Of a stretch of DNA of 64,000 nt, positions 35,411-51,119 are shown in pieces (the stretch's first letter is position 1; each line of letters begins with the position of its first letter). The DNA lies in the NCBI RefSeq assembly GCF_016808095.1, contig NC_068980.1, positions 9,024,501 to 9,088,500 of the forward strand, written 5' to 3'. The notes beneath the pieces were generated by a model, which was not told the origin of the DNA, searched no databases, and saw only the letters and a program-made list of their open reading frames with translations. This DNA is from Vigna angularis (lineage: Eukaryota > Streptophyta > Magnoliopsida > Fabales > Fabaceae). A program made the translations under genes and the position numbers.

Positions 35411-38400
35411 TATTGTTCAATTGTTTTTTACTTGGACTGTATGAATGATTGGATTATTACGTGTTTTGCTGGATTAGAATTTTCCTTGGCCTTTTCAGAG
35501 TTTTGATGAAGGTATTAGAAGAAAATGAAAGCATATTCTCCTTAAATTAAAGATTATATGTGTTAAATTGTAAAAGCCATTGCAAAATCTGATTTTTAAC
35601 TCATGCAAACTAATTGTAATTTACAAAAGAAATCTATTTCTTTTCTTCTTGAATGCTTACAAAAGTTCCTTGTAGACAAATCTTTAATGAAGTTTTACAT
35701 CTTAACGGTGAAAGTTGTAATAAAACTGTTTTATGTCCTGTTTTATCGAACAACATATTGGTATACTGATCATGGAGCATATGGATAATGGGTTTATGAT
35801 CAATTTGTCGGTACGGTTAATTTACATCATCTAAACTCACCATATCTATATTATACTTTGAGTAAATGAATTGGGTAGCTAGATTATCTTCTCCGTATAC
35901 ATTCAACTTTTCATTTAATATTTTTGTCCATAATAGGTAAAAGGGTATCCTAGTAGTACGACAAACTGTGGACTTTGTTGGTTATATTGTGCATGAATGA
36001 GATCTTAGTCAGTTTTCGCGTGGCTTTGACAAAAATGTGTTTTGTGCAGAATGGTTATGAAGTTGAATTCTTTTCCGAGGACGAAGACGAACACATTTTA
36101 CTACAGAGACGGGTTCTCTATACCAATTCAGTGTTCTTTGTCTCTCTGGAACTGACATCAATTTTCACAAGGCATCTCAAATCACCGAAGACGAAAACTG
36201 ACCAGATTGCAGATTTTCAACACATAATGTCCCAACCAATAGCCAAATTTGTAGGCTTTTAACACCCAAGTTCTTCTGTTGGTGTTTGGCCCTCTTTAAC
36301 ACGTGCCAACACGGTGTAGAATTCATACCTATATTTTCAATTCCTGGCTAAACTTTTTTTCTTACTGTTCTGAAAGACACGCCTTCTGTACTTTGAGCAT
36401 ATGTTTTACAGGAGGTCCCATCGTTTTTTACTGTTGTGTTGTATTGTTTCAGATTGAATGTTATTTCAGCCAAGGCCCGTTCATTCATTAGTTAGACGCA
36501 TTACCTTGTTTTTTTAAGTTCCTATAAATGCTTTACACATGAGATTTTCCACCCAGTGAAAACTGGAAAAGTGTACCTAAACCATAGGTGACCAATAATA
36601 GATTACACAGTGACTGCTGCTGCATTTTAAGTTGGAATATTGTAGATGAAGCCCACAATTATTTTTTATGATGTTGATTGTTTCCTTAGTATGTCATTGC
36701 ATTTTTTATATTGTAAAATCGTGAGGTCATTGTCAGAAGTCATTGCCATTTTTTTAGCCGTCCAATTGTCTGCCATTTTCATCAACATTGTTAATCTTTG
36801 TCAACCAAAGTGCTGTTTGAGTTTCTGAAGTCTTTTTTTATTTTTTGCATTCAAACAAAATGCTGACGTCACGCTAGTACTGAGTGATGATTATCCATAT
36901 CTATAAATGTAAAATATCAAACTTTACACGCTACTTTTGGTATTATCTTTGTTATGATTGAATGAAGTGGTTTTGATTTATTCTGAAGTAGGTTTAGCTT
37001 CTTCTATTTCTGATGAGTAAAATATTGAAATAGATAGAGACTACCCTCATGCACCAACGCATTAGTAAAAGTGGTGTCATGCGAGACATAGACAGTTTAA
37101 AAAAATAATGTTATGTCATTAAAATTATTGTCTAAACCTTCTACGCAAGTCCTCAAGTCGCCTCTCCATCTTTTTGATTTCAGCACATCTAACTAATATA
37201 AAATAATTCTCAAGTAATTAACTTTCCACTGTAATTATTTAATAAAGAATAGATTGTTAGCTAAACTTCTATATAGTTTAGATTTGAATTGAGTTTTATC
37301 ACAAACATTTTAAACTCTTGCATTTATGTGAATTTTATTGTATTTTTAATTTTAGAGCATTTTATATCTCTCTGAGAGTTTTCTCTAATTTTAAATGATT
37401 TAATGGCGTGAAATGAATGAACACTAACATAATTTCGCATTGAACTAAATGCATACTTCGTTTACTTACCACGTAAGCGAGGTAACTTCATACAACTTAA
37501 ATCAATGAAATTCAATGATATTTTTGAAAGAAAAACTCAGAAACAATATTACTTGATAATGCACTGTTTTAAATATCATAAATGAGCATTTAATATTGTT
37601 TGTATTGTTGTTTGATATTTTCTCCCAATTAGGATCAATCCAAAAAGAAAGCTTTAAGAATGTTTTTTAAAATATCTCACATAATTAAAAGAGACTAAGT
37701 GACAAGAAGTGCAACATTCTAAGAGAGGAAAATATCTAGCATAGCAATTTTAAAAGATACATCATAGTTAAGAAGAAGTCTCACTCACAATGTCTTCATG
37801 TTATATGAGAGGATTATTCCTAGTGGATGATTAAAGGGCATATGTACATTAAACTCACACTCTATAGTTCATGGATCATCATAACAAAATGTGCTATTAT
37901 TGTATTGAGACTCGATGTATAATAGTTACAAGAATACTACAACATTCATGTAGTTAGTCAACAAAGTCAAATGTTATATGCTTTTTCTAAAAATAAATAA
38001 ACAATTCATATAAGTTGAAAATTATTATGGAGATATGATAATTTATACGTACCAACTATGAAGGACATGAAGATGAAGATGTCCAATTCATAAAATTTAT
38101 TACTCTCGCCATGCAATATGAAAGTCTCAGCATTATGGAGGTTGAGACTCTAAACAACATTTTTAAACGTAGATTCTACTTAATAAATTGGAAATATTAG
38201 GACATACCTCTTAGACACAAATCAACTTAAGATATTAAATAATTTTTTATACTCTAATAGTCTCACATTATTTAATAATCAGATATTAAATAATTTTTTT
38301 AAAGTCTATCAATACTTTAAATATAATTATTGATTCTAACATTAGTATCTCAGCCAACTTGAGATTTGAACAAATATGTTTAATGTGTGGTAACCCAAAA

Positions 38401-39380
38401 CTATAACTAACCCAATAGGGTATGTAACTTGAAGACATTGATATAAGATGGACTCTTAGATATTCTAATGGTTCATGAAGTTTTTCTTTAGGTCAAATTC
38501 AACAAAAATAAATGCATATAAAGTTTTGGAGATTCAAGCAAACAAGAGAAAAAAAAAATTGTTGTCCTAAGGAAAGATGTTCTACTACAATAACAGGAAG
38601 AAAAATAGTTTAATGTTATTTTGAAAAGATTCTACCAAGATAATGCAACTTAGAAGAAAAAAAAAAGCCAATCTGTATCCTATGACACATAGAAAGTGAA
38701 ACTGAGATAACAGTTCTTAAAATATTCTTCTTCTTCGTTTCTTGTTTCTTTTTCCTTTTCCTTTTCTTCATCTTAAAAAAAATGGAAAATTGAACTTACC
38801 TTCCTTTAAATTACACACTCACTTTTATATTACAACATACACTCACTTATACCTCATTTATACTTTTAATAAAATAAATAAATGACAAATAAACTTATAT
38901 TCGTAGATATTATTCAAATTTGTTTAAATGTTAATGGAGAATACTCATATTAATAAGATATTAGTATCATTTATGAGTAATATCTGAATGTTTAAAACAA
39001 ATACAAAATGATGATAAATATTTACATATTTATCTTACTCTTATCCTCATACTTTAAAATTAGTAAAACACTTTATTTTTATTTGGTATTCTATTTTAAT
39101 ATTTTTGCAATTATGTTTATAATATAATTTTGAAAAAAGACATTTTGTGTGATTTTCATAAAATACATAAACAAAATATTTAATAATTTAATTTAATATT
39201 TTATAATTTAGTGCAAAGAAGAAATATATTTTTTATAATAATTTGAGAACTGAAATCATATTTAATTTATTTTTTTTTAACTTTTATCAATAAAAAATAT
39301 TAAAAACCAAAGTTAAAATTCACCAAATTTTCAAGGACTATCAAACAGTTTAAACCTGTATTATTTTTTGATCATGTAAC
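35411..39380. other. 3' region of the preceding gene, then intergenic
   Basis: The first kilobase may hold further untranslated or alternative exons of the preceding gene; 36049-36262 has an acceptor-like TTTTGTGCAG followed by an acidic frame (NGYEVEFFSEDEDEH). From about 36500 to 39380 I see AT-rich sequence without a recognisable gene or paired repeat. Confidence 0.4.
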
Positions 39381-39589
39381 TCTGTTTTCTTTATCGATCA
39401 CCATGTCCAGATAAATAAGACAGAAGAAGGAAGATATTTGAATATAGAAAACCTGTATTATGATCAAAATGAAGGGCTGTTGATGTGAATAGTATACGCG
39501 AGCAACCAAAAATTGAAGAAAATAAAACAATGGGTAGACAGAACATCCTGTTATAGTGCATAATCAACACCTTTTGTATCTCAAACAAA

Positions 39590-41237
39590 CTATGTGGAAC
39601 AGCATCCACTCTTTTTAACAGCTGAAACATCCTCTTTGGTTCCAAGAACAATGGTTTCCCCTTTGGGCAAGGATGTTGCATGAGATTCATCCACTGTCTC
39701 AAGTGTTTTCCTACTCACAACATTGTATATCTGAGTCAGCACTTCTGTAAAAGCACTGTCCACATTCAAGGACTCAAGGGCAGAGGTTTCCATGAAGAAT
39801 ATCTTCTCTTTTTCTGCATATTCTTTGGCTTCATCAGTTGACACTGCACGCAAATGTCGAAGATCTGCCTTGTTTCCCACCAGCATCACCACAACATATG
39901 CTTCTGTGTGATCCCTAAGCTCCTTCAACCATCTCTCAACGTTCTCAAACGTCACGTGTCGAGTTACATCGTACACAACCAAAGCACCAACTGCTCCTCG
40001 GTAATATGCACTTGTAATAGCACGATATCTGTGGTAAGGAAAACAGAAAAAGGACTTTTAGTTTTCATTTACCAGTCACAAATCATAGGAAATGTAAGGT
40101 TCAGGAATAGTCATATATACAGATTTATGGAGTTTAGATTAGCAAGTACAACGTGGTAGATTTGAAAATAAAAACATTGCAAGTTATCAGTCTAAGACTT
40201 TTGTACAATGTGTTGACCAAATTCAATTGCAGTATTTGGCAGATGAAAATATACTAAAGAATGTTGTTAAATCGCACTTCTTATACCAGTAGTAAATTTA
40301 AGTAATCTGCTAAGAATCACTTAATTATGTATTTGATTAAATTAGAACTTCGTGCTCCTAAAATAATAGAGGACTCTGCATTTAACTGGTCAATGACAGA
40401 GGACTCTGCATCTCTTCATTTCAACAAAGATTAACAACACGTGGAAATCAAATCACTTGGCTCCTTTTCAATGAGAAAATATTGTCATTCTGGATTTTTG
40501 CAGAGAATTTTGCACGCATTCACACATCTGGCAATTTTAGAATTGTTGGATCAAGATCGGATCACTAATATTTCATCAAGATAAATCAGCATTGTAATAC
40601 ACATTAGGAATGTGAGTTGTCCACTCTCGATATGCTTCGCGTTATGTAAATAAATATCCAGCAATTCTGGAGAAAAAGGTGTTATTTTTCAATTGAAAAG
40701 ATAAAGAAAGAGACACGTGATCCCAATCCAAATCTATGCATGTTTCGTAGATAGAACAACAGATCCTGTCAGACAAAGAAACCCTGACAAATTGAACAAA
40801 CTATAACTTTTTCATGTCTTGAAAACCTTCCCTAACCAACAGCAACCATATATTACAGAACACAGTCAAATCAGGCCTCAGTTCTTCGATCAGTGTCCTG
40901 ATCACACGATCAAAACCAAGAACCCCACAAAGATCCAACTATTCAAATGCAAAACTAAGACAACCCATCAAGATTAAATTAAAGCAAGAATGACATGCAT
41001 ATCGAGAAAGCGCAAAAGGTGAGACCTTTCTTGGCCGGCGGTGTCCCAGATTTGAGCCTTGACGAGTTTGCTATCGACGGGGACGCTGCGGGTGGCGAAT
41101 TCGACGCCGATGGTGGATTTGGTCTCCAAGCTGAACTCGTTTCGCGTGAATCGAGATAAGAGGTTGGACTTTCCAACGGCAGAATCACCGATGAGGACGA
41201 GCTTGAACAAGTAGTCATAGTCTTCGTCGGCACCCAT
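39590..41237 (-). CDS. RABA1: Rab GTPase, RABA1 (Rab11) group
   Basis: Two exons, 41237-41026 and 40028-39590, joined in an Arg codon (phase 2) across a 997-bp GT-AG intron; 216 residues. It is a small GTPase of the plant RABA (Rab11-like) class, acting at the trans-Golgi/recycling endosome and in secretion to the plasma membrane and cell plate. Motifs are G1 GDSAVGKS (17-24), switch [11 protein letters not shown] (41-50), G3 WDTAGQER (64-71), G4 NKAD (123-126), G5 ETSAL (151-155) and a C-terminal di-cysteine CCST for double geranylgeranylation. [18 protein letters not shown] and LPKGE..KKSGCC point to subgroup A1. G1 has Ala where many relatives have Gly (GDSGVGKS). The intron position matches other plant RABA genes. 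The gene appears intact. Confidence 0.95.
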
Positions 41238-41354
41238 TGAGTTTGGGTGAAGGAAAAGCAATGGAGGGTGAAAGAAAGGAAATTGATTTCAGGGAGTAAA
41301 CGGGTGAGTTTATTATATGTTGTAAATTGCTGAGCATTGTGGTTATAGCAGACA

Positions 41355-41380
41355 CGGATGGAGAGAGAGAGAGAGAGGTG
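41355..41380 (+). repeat. (GA)n tract in the RABA1 upstream region
   Basis: GAGAGAGAGAGAGAGA on the plus strand, that is a CT tract on the gene strand roughly 120 bp before the start codon. Such CT/GA tracts are common in plant 5' UTRs and core promoters. Confidence 0.6.
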
Positions 41381-41549
41381 TATGTGTAGCGTGTACGAGG
41401 AAGGCAGGCTTTGGCTGTTGGAGGGAGAAGTATTCAAAATGACTCTTCTCCTACTTTCCTACGTTTTTCTTCAATATTATAATAATAGTAGTATAATAAT
41501 AATAATAAAATCACCTTTCAATTTAAAATTACCATATTTTTTTATATAA

Positions 41550-43650
41550 AATAGTTTTATGACCTTCATTCACACTGATATTATGAGGATGGCATAACTC
41601 CATCTTGTTGGAAAAAAGAGCATTGTGGTTGAAGTGTATGCTTTGGAGGAAAACAAGACCTGGTTTCTTACTTCTTTATCTCGAGGAAAGAAAGTCATTA
41701 GTTGCAAATCACTTTTTTTTTTAAGTAAAATATAAGGAAGAGAGACTTGTAAATTTCTAAAACTTTACACAAATATTAATTTTGTTGCTAAAGATTTTAC
41801 TTAAATTAAAGAAATAATAGACTGTATGAAAATATTTAACTCATTAGTAAAATTACTATTATAATATATGTCAATTTTTCTATGAATACATTAATAAAAC
41901 ATATTTTTCATCTTTAAAGCCAGCGTTAGTGTTGGTTTAGTTTTTTTTTTAATATATAAAATTACGGACTATTTAAATTTTATAAAAATTATGAAAATAC
42001 CAGCTATGATGTCTTCACACGATTTCAATTGATGGAGTATTACATTTATATGATTTTTGTTTCAATCACTACATTCTCAACTTAGAAGTCGTTGAAGAAC
42101 TGATAACTTCTAATTTTAATAAAAAGTTGTCTAAGTACAATATATATAACCGAATTATCATAAGTTTAATTGAAACACATTTTGTAATTGAAATGATCAT
42201 TTTGTAATTGAAATGATCTCATAGAACTTGAAAAGAAATATGGAAATTTTAGTGAAGTATCTGAAGAGCTCGATGGAACATGAACTTAGTAGAATTGTTT
42301 TATGAAAATTGAAAAATATTTTATTCTTAAACAACTTTTTATTGAAATTAAAATTGTAAGTCCTCTAATGACTTTCACCGAGCTTTTCATATGTTTAACT
42401 AAACTCTTCACATATGTTTACCGAGCTCTTCACTTGTCTATCGAGTTCCAAATTGACCGCATGTTGAATGATACACACAGAAAAAATCATCTAAGAATAT
42501 ACAACTTCTTCATTTCAAGTTATTCTATCTCATATAACTTGTTTTTCAATAATTATTTTAAAATTTACCTATTATTGCAATTTTGGCACATTTTTATCTA
42601 TTTTAATAAAAAAAACATATAATATTATTAAATTTATTTTTGTAATTACCATACTTATCTATTTTAATAAAAAAACCGTGTCAGTTTAGATAATATTATT
42701 AAAGTGTATGTTTTAAAACTCACACTTCAATTATGATTTTACTTTTTAAAAACATCTCAAAATATTAAAAAAATATATATTTAAGTTAAGTTTCAAAATA
42801 ATAATGTTTTTGATAAATATAAGTAATATTTTTGAGAATAGAGTTTTGTTTTTGGATGAAAAAGATTGTTGTTCTTTTCGCCATATCATGAGGGCTCGTA
42901 CCATTAACAGGTTGATTGACTCCCAAATCCTATTGCATATACGTTTATATTAATATGTATAGTTTTAAAATTAATTTATTATAATTAACATAAAAGACTA
43001 TAATTTAAAAAAATAATTATAAATTCTGTATTGTGTTGTTTGAAGGAACTAAATATTTAACAAATTGCAATTTAAGTTTTGAACATTTACAAGTTATAAT
43101 AATAATTGAATAGTTTAACATAAGTAAAAATAAAAATTCTCTCAAATCATAATTCTAGAAGTATTAATTAAGAGATAAAAAGTATTCACGTGATTAAACA
43201 TGTTTTTAATGTGTATACAAACTAGAGGTACTATTTAAGAGATACAAAATATTTATAGTATATATAGTTATTATCATTATTATTATTATAATTAAATTCA
43301 GTGGACCAATGGGTGAACTCACAAATCTCTAATTTGAGTTTAACGTTTTTAGTGGACTAAAGGTTATAAACAGACTAATGTAACCATTTTTGTAGTCTCT
43401 ATCATTTACAAAAAAAAATTAAAAAATTATATATCATTATTTCACTTACCTTTTTTATAAATATTAAATTATTTGAAAGTATAATTAATCTTTGACTCTA
43501 ATTTTAAGGTTAAAATACATGAGTTAAAGTTAATGTTCAAAATAAAAATAAAAATATTACTCTTTCCAGTTCATCAGTTCAATTAATTATTCATCTGTCA
43601 TTTAATTTAATTTTAATTTTTATTTTATTTTAATTTAGTTTCACTAAAAT
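41550..43650. other. AT-rich intergenic sequence
   Basis: No recognisable gene. A 24-bp piece TATCTATTTTAATAAAAAAA recurs at about 42595 and 42656. Short GAGCTCTTCAC-type repeats occur near 42380-42440. Confidence 0.4.
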
Positions 43651-43656
43651 GGTAAT

Positions 43657-45154
43657 TGTAACATCCCAAAAATACAGTCTAAAACTATATGATAGAATAA
43701 TTACATTGAAAAATATTACAGATCAGTCTTACATTAAAGAGAACGTACGGTAGTGGCCAAACGGTCTTACAGAAAGACCAGAAATTAAAAACCGAACATC
43801 ATAATGTAATTCCCGACCAAACGGTTTACAAGATACTATACCGAACGGTCCTATCAAAAGAAAAGGGAAAAGGTGATCGAGCGATCACCTTATATCAAAC
43901 TACTATTGACCGAACGGTTCTACTGCTCGGTCTTAACTTCTACCTCTACTAAGTTATCTTCCTCCAGCGCCTCTTCCAGCAGCTCGTCTCCTTCTGCTCA
44001 CATCCACACGGATGATCATTGCAACAGAAGGACAACCGAACGTACAAAACAGACAAGACAGGAAATACAGGGTAAACTTATGTAATTTAATTCATGTATA
44101 AACATATATTTCACACAATCAACCAAACAATATAATTCATCATTCGTTCATGTGCAAGCCTAATACTAGACTGACTGTCCGAACTGTATGAAATCTGTGT
44201 AGCTACGACGTTCGTGCACCCGGGTGATGTAGTAACTGGGATACCCTCAACAGCTGCCACCCGAGGTTAGTCCTATCTGTCCAAATTAACCATAAGGACT
44301 AGGACCTCCTGCCGTTCCCACACATGACCTACCCTCCTCTACGTGAGGACGAGTACTCACGGAACATCAGGATGAACCGCCAGCTTAGCATGCCCACATT
44401 CATACTTTACCAATTCCAATATACATTCATGAGTCATTCCTCCCCGAAACGCTCGTCCATAATCCAAAACATTTCATCCATATCATATTCTCTTCGTCTT
44501 TCATTTATAGTAATCTCAATTAAACCATTCGTTCAAGATCACTAAAAGTACCACATATCGAACGTTAAACTTTAGCCTTTAACTAGACCGAACACTTGAA
44601 GTGTGATCGAGAGGTTTCCCGTTCCAGAACAGACTAAGGCTGAGGGTTACTATCAGGTTAAGAAAGAAACCGAGTGCAATAGATATCGTAAGAAACGAAT
44701 GTTAATTACAAAGTGGGCCAATTAAATGAACTGACCCTTGTGAGCTCAAACCGAACACCGAAAAGGCCATGCCAAGTGCTAATATTCTAGGCCAAAACCA
44801 ATGGATACAGACTCTTCAAGACATCCAAGGAATAATACTTAGAAGAATTCACATGAAGAAACCGAACGCCTATAAATACTTATCTTATTTGAGTTTAGCA
44901 TCAAGAAATACGAATGTCAGTCAATGACCGAACACGATAGAGAGAGAACTCTATTGAAGTTGGACGAACGCTATTTTCATCAAGATAGATTATAAAAAGA
45001 AAAGAGAATGAGCGCTTGGTGTAAGACCGAACACTACTCAGTACGAGCGCTTGGTGTAAGACCGAGCACTACTAAACTTATAGTAGAAGGTTTGATAACT
45101 GTAATAAGATACCATTTGGAGTAGTGTTTAAGAATAAACGAAAATATATACAAA

Positions 45155-45217
<63 letters not shown>

Positions 45218-46182
45218 TTAAGTTTGTAACCGAATACCAAGAACAACTATGCTTGGCCGAACGCTCATGCACAGTATTTCGAAACGAAGACACTCGTCCT
45301 CAATTAGGATTCTTCCCAAATGAGAGAATCCAATTCCAACCAAGTTCACTAGAAAAACCGAACGGTGACCGTTCAGTGACGAACGTACTCTTTCATAGGG
45401 AAATTTCATACTTAGAAATCATTTATCTCAATTCAATTTCTCAACATTTATCTACATAACTTCATACATCCATATCATAGAAATTTCATATATTTCATAC
45501 ATCAGAACATAGCAACCATCATATTTCGTATAGTCAAACATCTCAACAATCATGCTTCATTTTAATTTAGCAACTCAACGAACGTTCATGCAATACAACA
45601 ACATACAAATTAAATTAGATAAGCTTCCCTTACCTCTGAGCATGAACAAACGTTCCTAGATGTAGAAATACGGTTCGCCCTACCACAAGTCCTTCTACCC
45701 TCAACACTCAACAATTCTCCAAAACTAAACCAATCAAGACCAAAAATGGTTCAGAACGAGATGAACTCATGAAATTCAGAACATTGGTTTACATGTGCCA
45801 GAAAACGAACAGCTAAAGAGGAGAAGAACTTACCAGTTCAGAACCCGAAACCGATCGGTTCAAACTGAAGCTCTTGACGCCGGAAGTGCTTCTATGGTGT
45901 CTGAACGGAGATCGGAGAAGAAGAAGGGTGAGATTTCGTAGAGAGAAGATGAAGGAGATGTAGTGAGAAGGAGGAGAAAATGAAATATCAGAGTTTGGAA
46001 GAGAGGTTGCATGCAGAGAATGACGTAGATTTATGAAAACTCAAAGTTTTCCTTCCAACGTCAAAAACGGAAGTCCACTCAGCTTCCAACACCTCCTGTC
46101 CATCATCTGAGTGTCGAACCCCCCTCTTGACACGTGAACTCCCCTAAAACTAATTCTGAATGTGTTTTAAATGGTTCTGACA
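43657..46182 (-). mobile_element. Probable solo LTR, about 2.5 kb
   Basis: The block has LTR-type ends on the minus strand, TGTCAGAACC ... GGATGTTACA, a base composition richer in GC than its flanks, and no coding frame. The flanking pentamers are GTAAT (43652-43656) and ATAAT (46183-46187), one mismatch. Inside, the motif ACCGAACGGT/CGAACG recurs often, a 35-bp unit (GAGCGCTTGGTGTAAGACCG) is duplicated at about 45008-45073, and an (AT)n run lies at 45160-45214. No second copy and no internal region are in the window, so solo LTR is an inference from the ends. Confidence 0.55.
45160..45214. repeat. (AT)n microsatellite
   Basis: About 27 AT units inside the probable solo LTR. It gives rise to spurious frames on both strands. 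Confidence 0.95.
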
Positions 46183-46187
46183 ATAAT

Positions 46188-47660
46188 AAATAACAAAGTT
46201 TAGAAATTAGAATGCATTAAATTATTAAGTCAGAGAATATCATTAATTAATTAATTATATTGATTGAAAAGACCATTGGAAAGTTATCGAAAGTTCAAGG
46301 CACATAAATAATAACTTTTTATTAATTAATATATTAATATAGTATATACAAATTGATAAATATGTATGGAATAAGGATACGTCTCTGAAATTTTCATCTC
46401 CAAGGTAGGTTTAATTAAACTATTTCATAAATAGTTTTAAGAGAGAAGAATAAAATAAGTTTTTTCTTAAACTAAAATTAGTTTACATATTTAGATTAGT
46501 TAATAAGTTAAAAATAATGTATATTAGTTATTGATCACTTTGGCAATTGCTAATATTTTGATTTTTTCTAAAATACTATGATAATTATTAATTTACTATC
46601 TCAAACTTTTGATCTAGTCAATAACTAGTCCGAGTTTTAAAATACTGTTTATTTTTTAAAAATATAATGATTCAAACTTATATGTATATCGACTTTTACT
46701 TCTTTTAGATCAGTTTCATGAATTTCACTAGTTCAAAAAATATCCCATTCATTAAAGTCAATATTTTCACTACAGGTTAAAACTGAAAAAAAAATCTGCT
46801 TTAATGATAATAGATTCGATGATTTATAAATTTTTGTTATTCCATTTATTAACACAAATTTAACTATTACCAAAACAAAAAATAAATGAAAAATAACATA
46901 CAGATGACAAATTTTTAGTGATAGTTTTAAAGATTTTGTTGATATTTTTTGTTGTTCAGTAATAAAGTTTAAAATCTTTATTAATATAATAAATATATGT
47001 TTATGAAATGTTAATATTAATATTTTCAAATTCTATAATTAAAAAGACTTAATAAATTTTGTAGTACCGTATTATTTAGTATCTCTATTAAACCGATTAA
47101 AACAAATAATATTATTTTAATACGTTCTTTTTAATATAAAAGTAAATCCATTTACGTATCTAAGTTCAGGTTCATAGCTATAGAAAACTCCTGCAACATT
47201 TTGTTACGCGTAGAAGGAGAAACTTCATCCATCTGATCGCATAATAATAGTGTTATACTTTTCTTTCATGAATCGGTCGTAACTTTTGAATTCAAAATAC
47301 TACTATTCTACGGTATTGATTCATCATAAAATATTCATCATTTTCATTTCACATTCAAGACGAAAAAGAAAGCTTAGCTAAGCCATTGATGTGTCACGAA
47401 AACCTGCTTCCAAGTTGAAATCCAAGTTCGTCACAATCACTTTTCCGCAATGTTGATCCAGCCAGAGAGAACAACATTTTTCTGCTTATTCTTTTGGTTA
47501 CACCAATCATATTTGTTAGAGTCTGATTCTTTTAGACGTAAAAGTTATTATAATATTTTTTTATCTTTTTCACTAAATTATTTTTTATTTACGTGGATAA
47601 AAATATAATTTAATATATTCCTTATTGTTAATAAAATAAAATCAATTTATAAACATAAAA
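46188..47660. other. AT-rich intergenic sequence
   Basis: No gene or repeat structure recognised. The tRNA terminator region is at the right edge. Confidence 0.4.
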
Positions 47661-47666
47661 TTAATT

Positions 47667-47739
47667 CGCGCCAGGTAGGGGTCGAACCTACGACTTTCTG
47701 CTTAGGAAACAGACGCTCTATCCACTGAGCTACAGGCGC
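47667..47739 (-). tRNA. tRNA-Arg (anticodon CCT)
   Basis: 73 nt, intronless, folding as a full cloverleaf. The acceptor stem is GCGCCTG with CTGGCGC and discriminator G; pair 6-67 is a U-U mismatch, other pairs hold. The D arm has AGCTCAGTGGATAGAGC, with an A-box-like start. The anticodon arm is TCTGT-TTCCTAA-GCAGA with anticodon CCT. The T arm is GTAGG-TTCGACC-CCTAC, matching the B box GGTTCGACCC. CCA is not encoded, as usual in nuclear genes. On the minus strand TTTT runs at about 47632-47642 can terminate RNA polymerase III, and an AT-rich TATATAATG lies roughly 30 bp upstream, as in many plant tRNA genes. Confidence 0.97.
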
Positions 47740-47759
47740 TTGGATGTTAGTACGCTCTT

Positions 47760-49195
<1,436 letters not shown>

Positions 49196-49200
49196 TCCGA

Positions 49201-51100
<1,900 letters not shown>

Positions 51101-51119
51101 TCACCTCACATCACATGAA

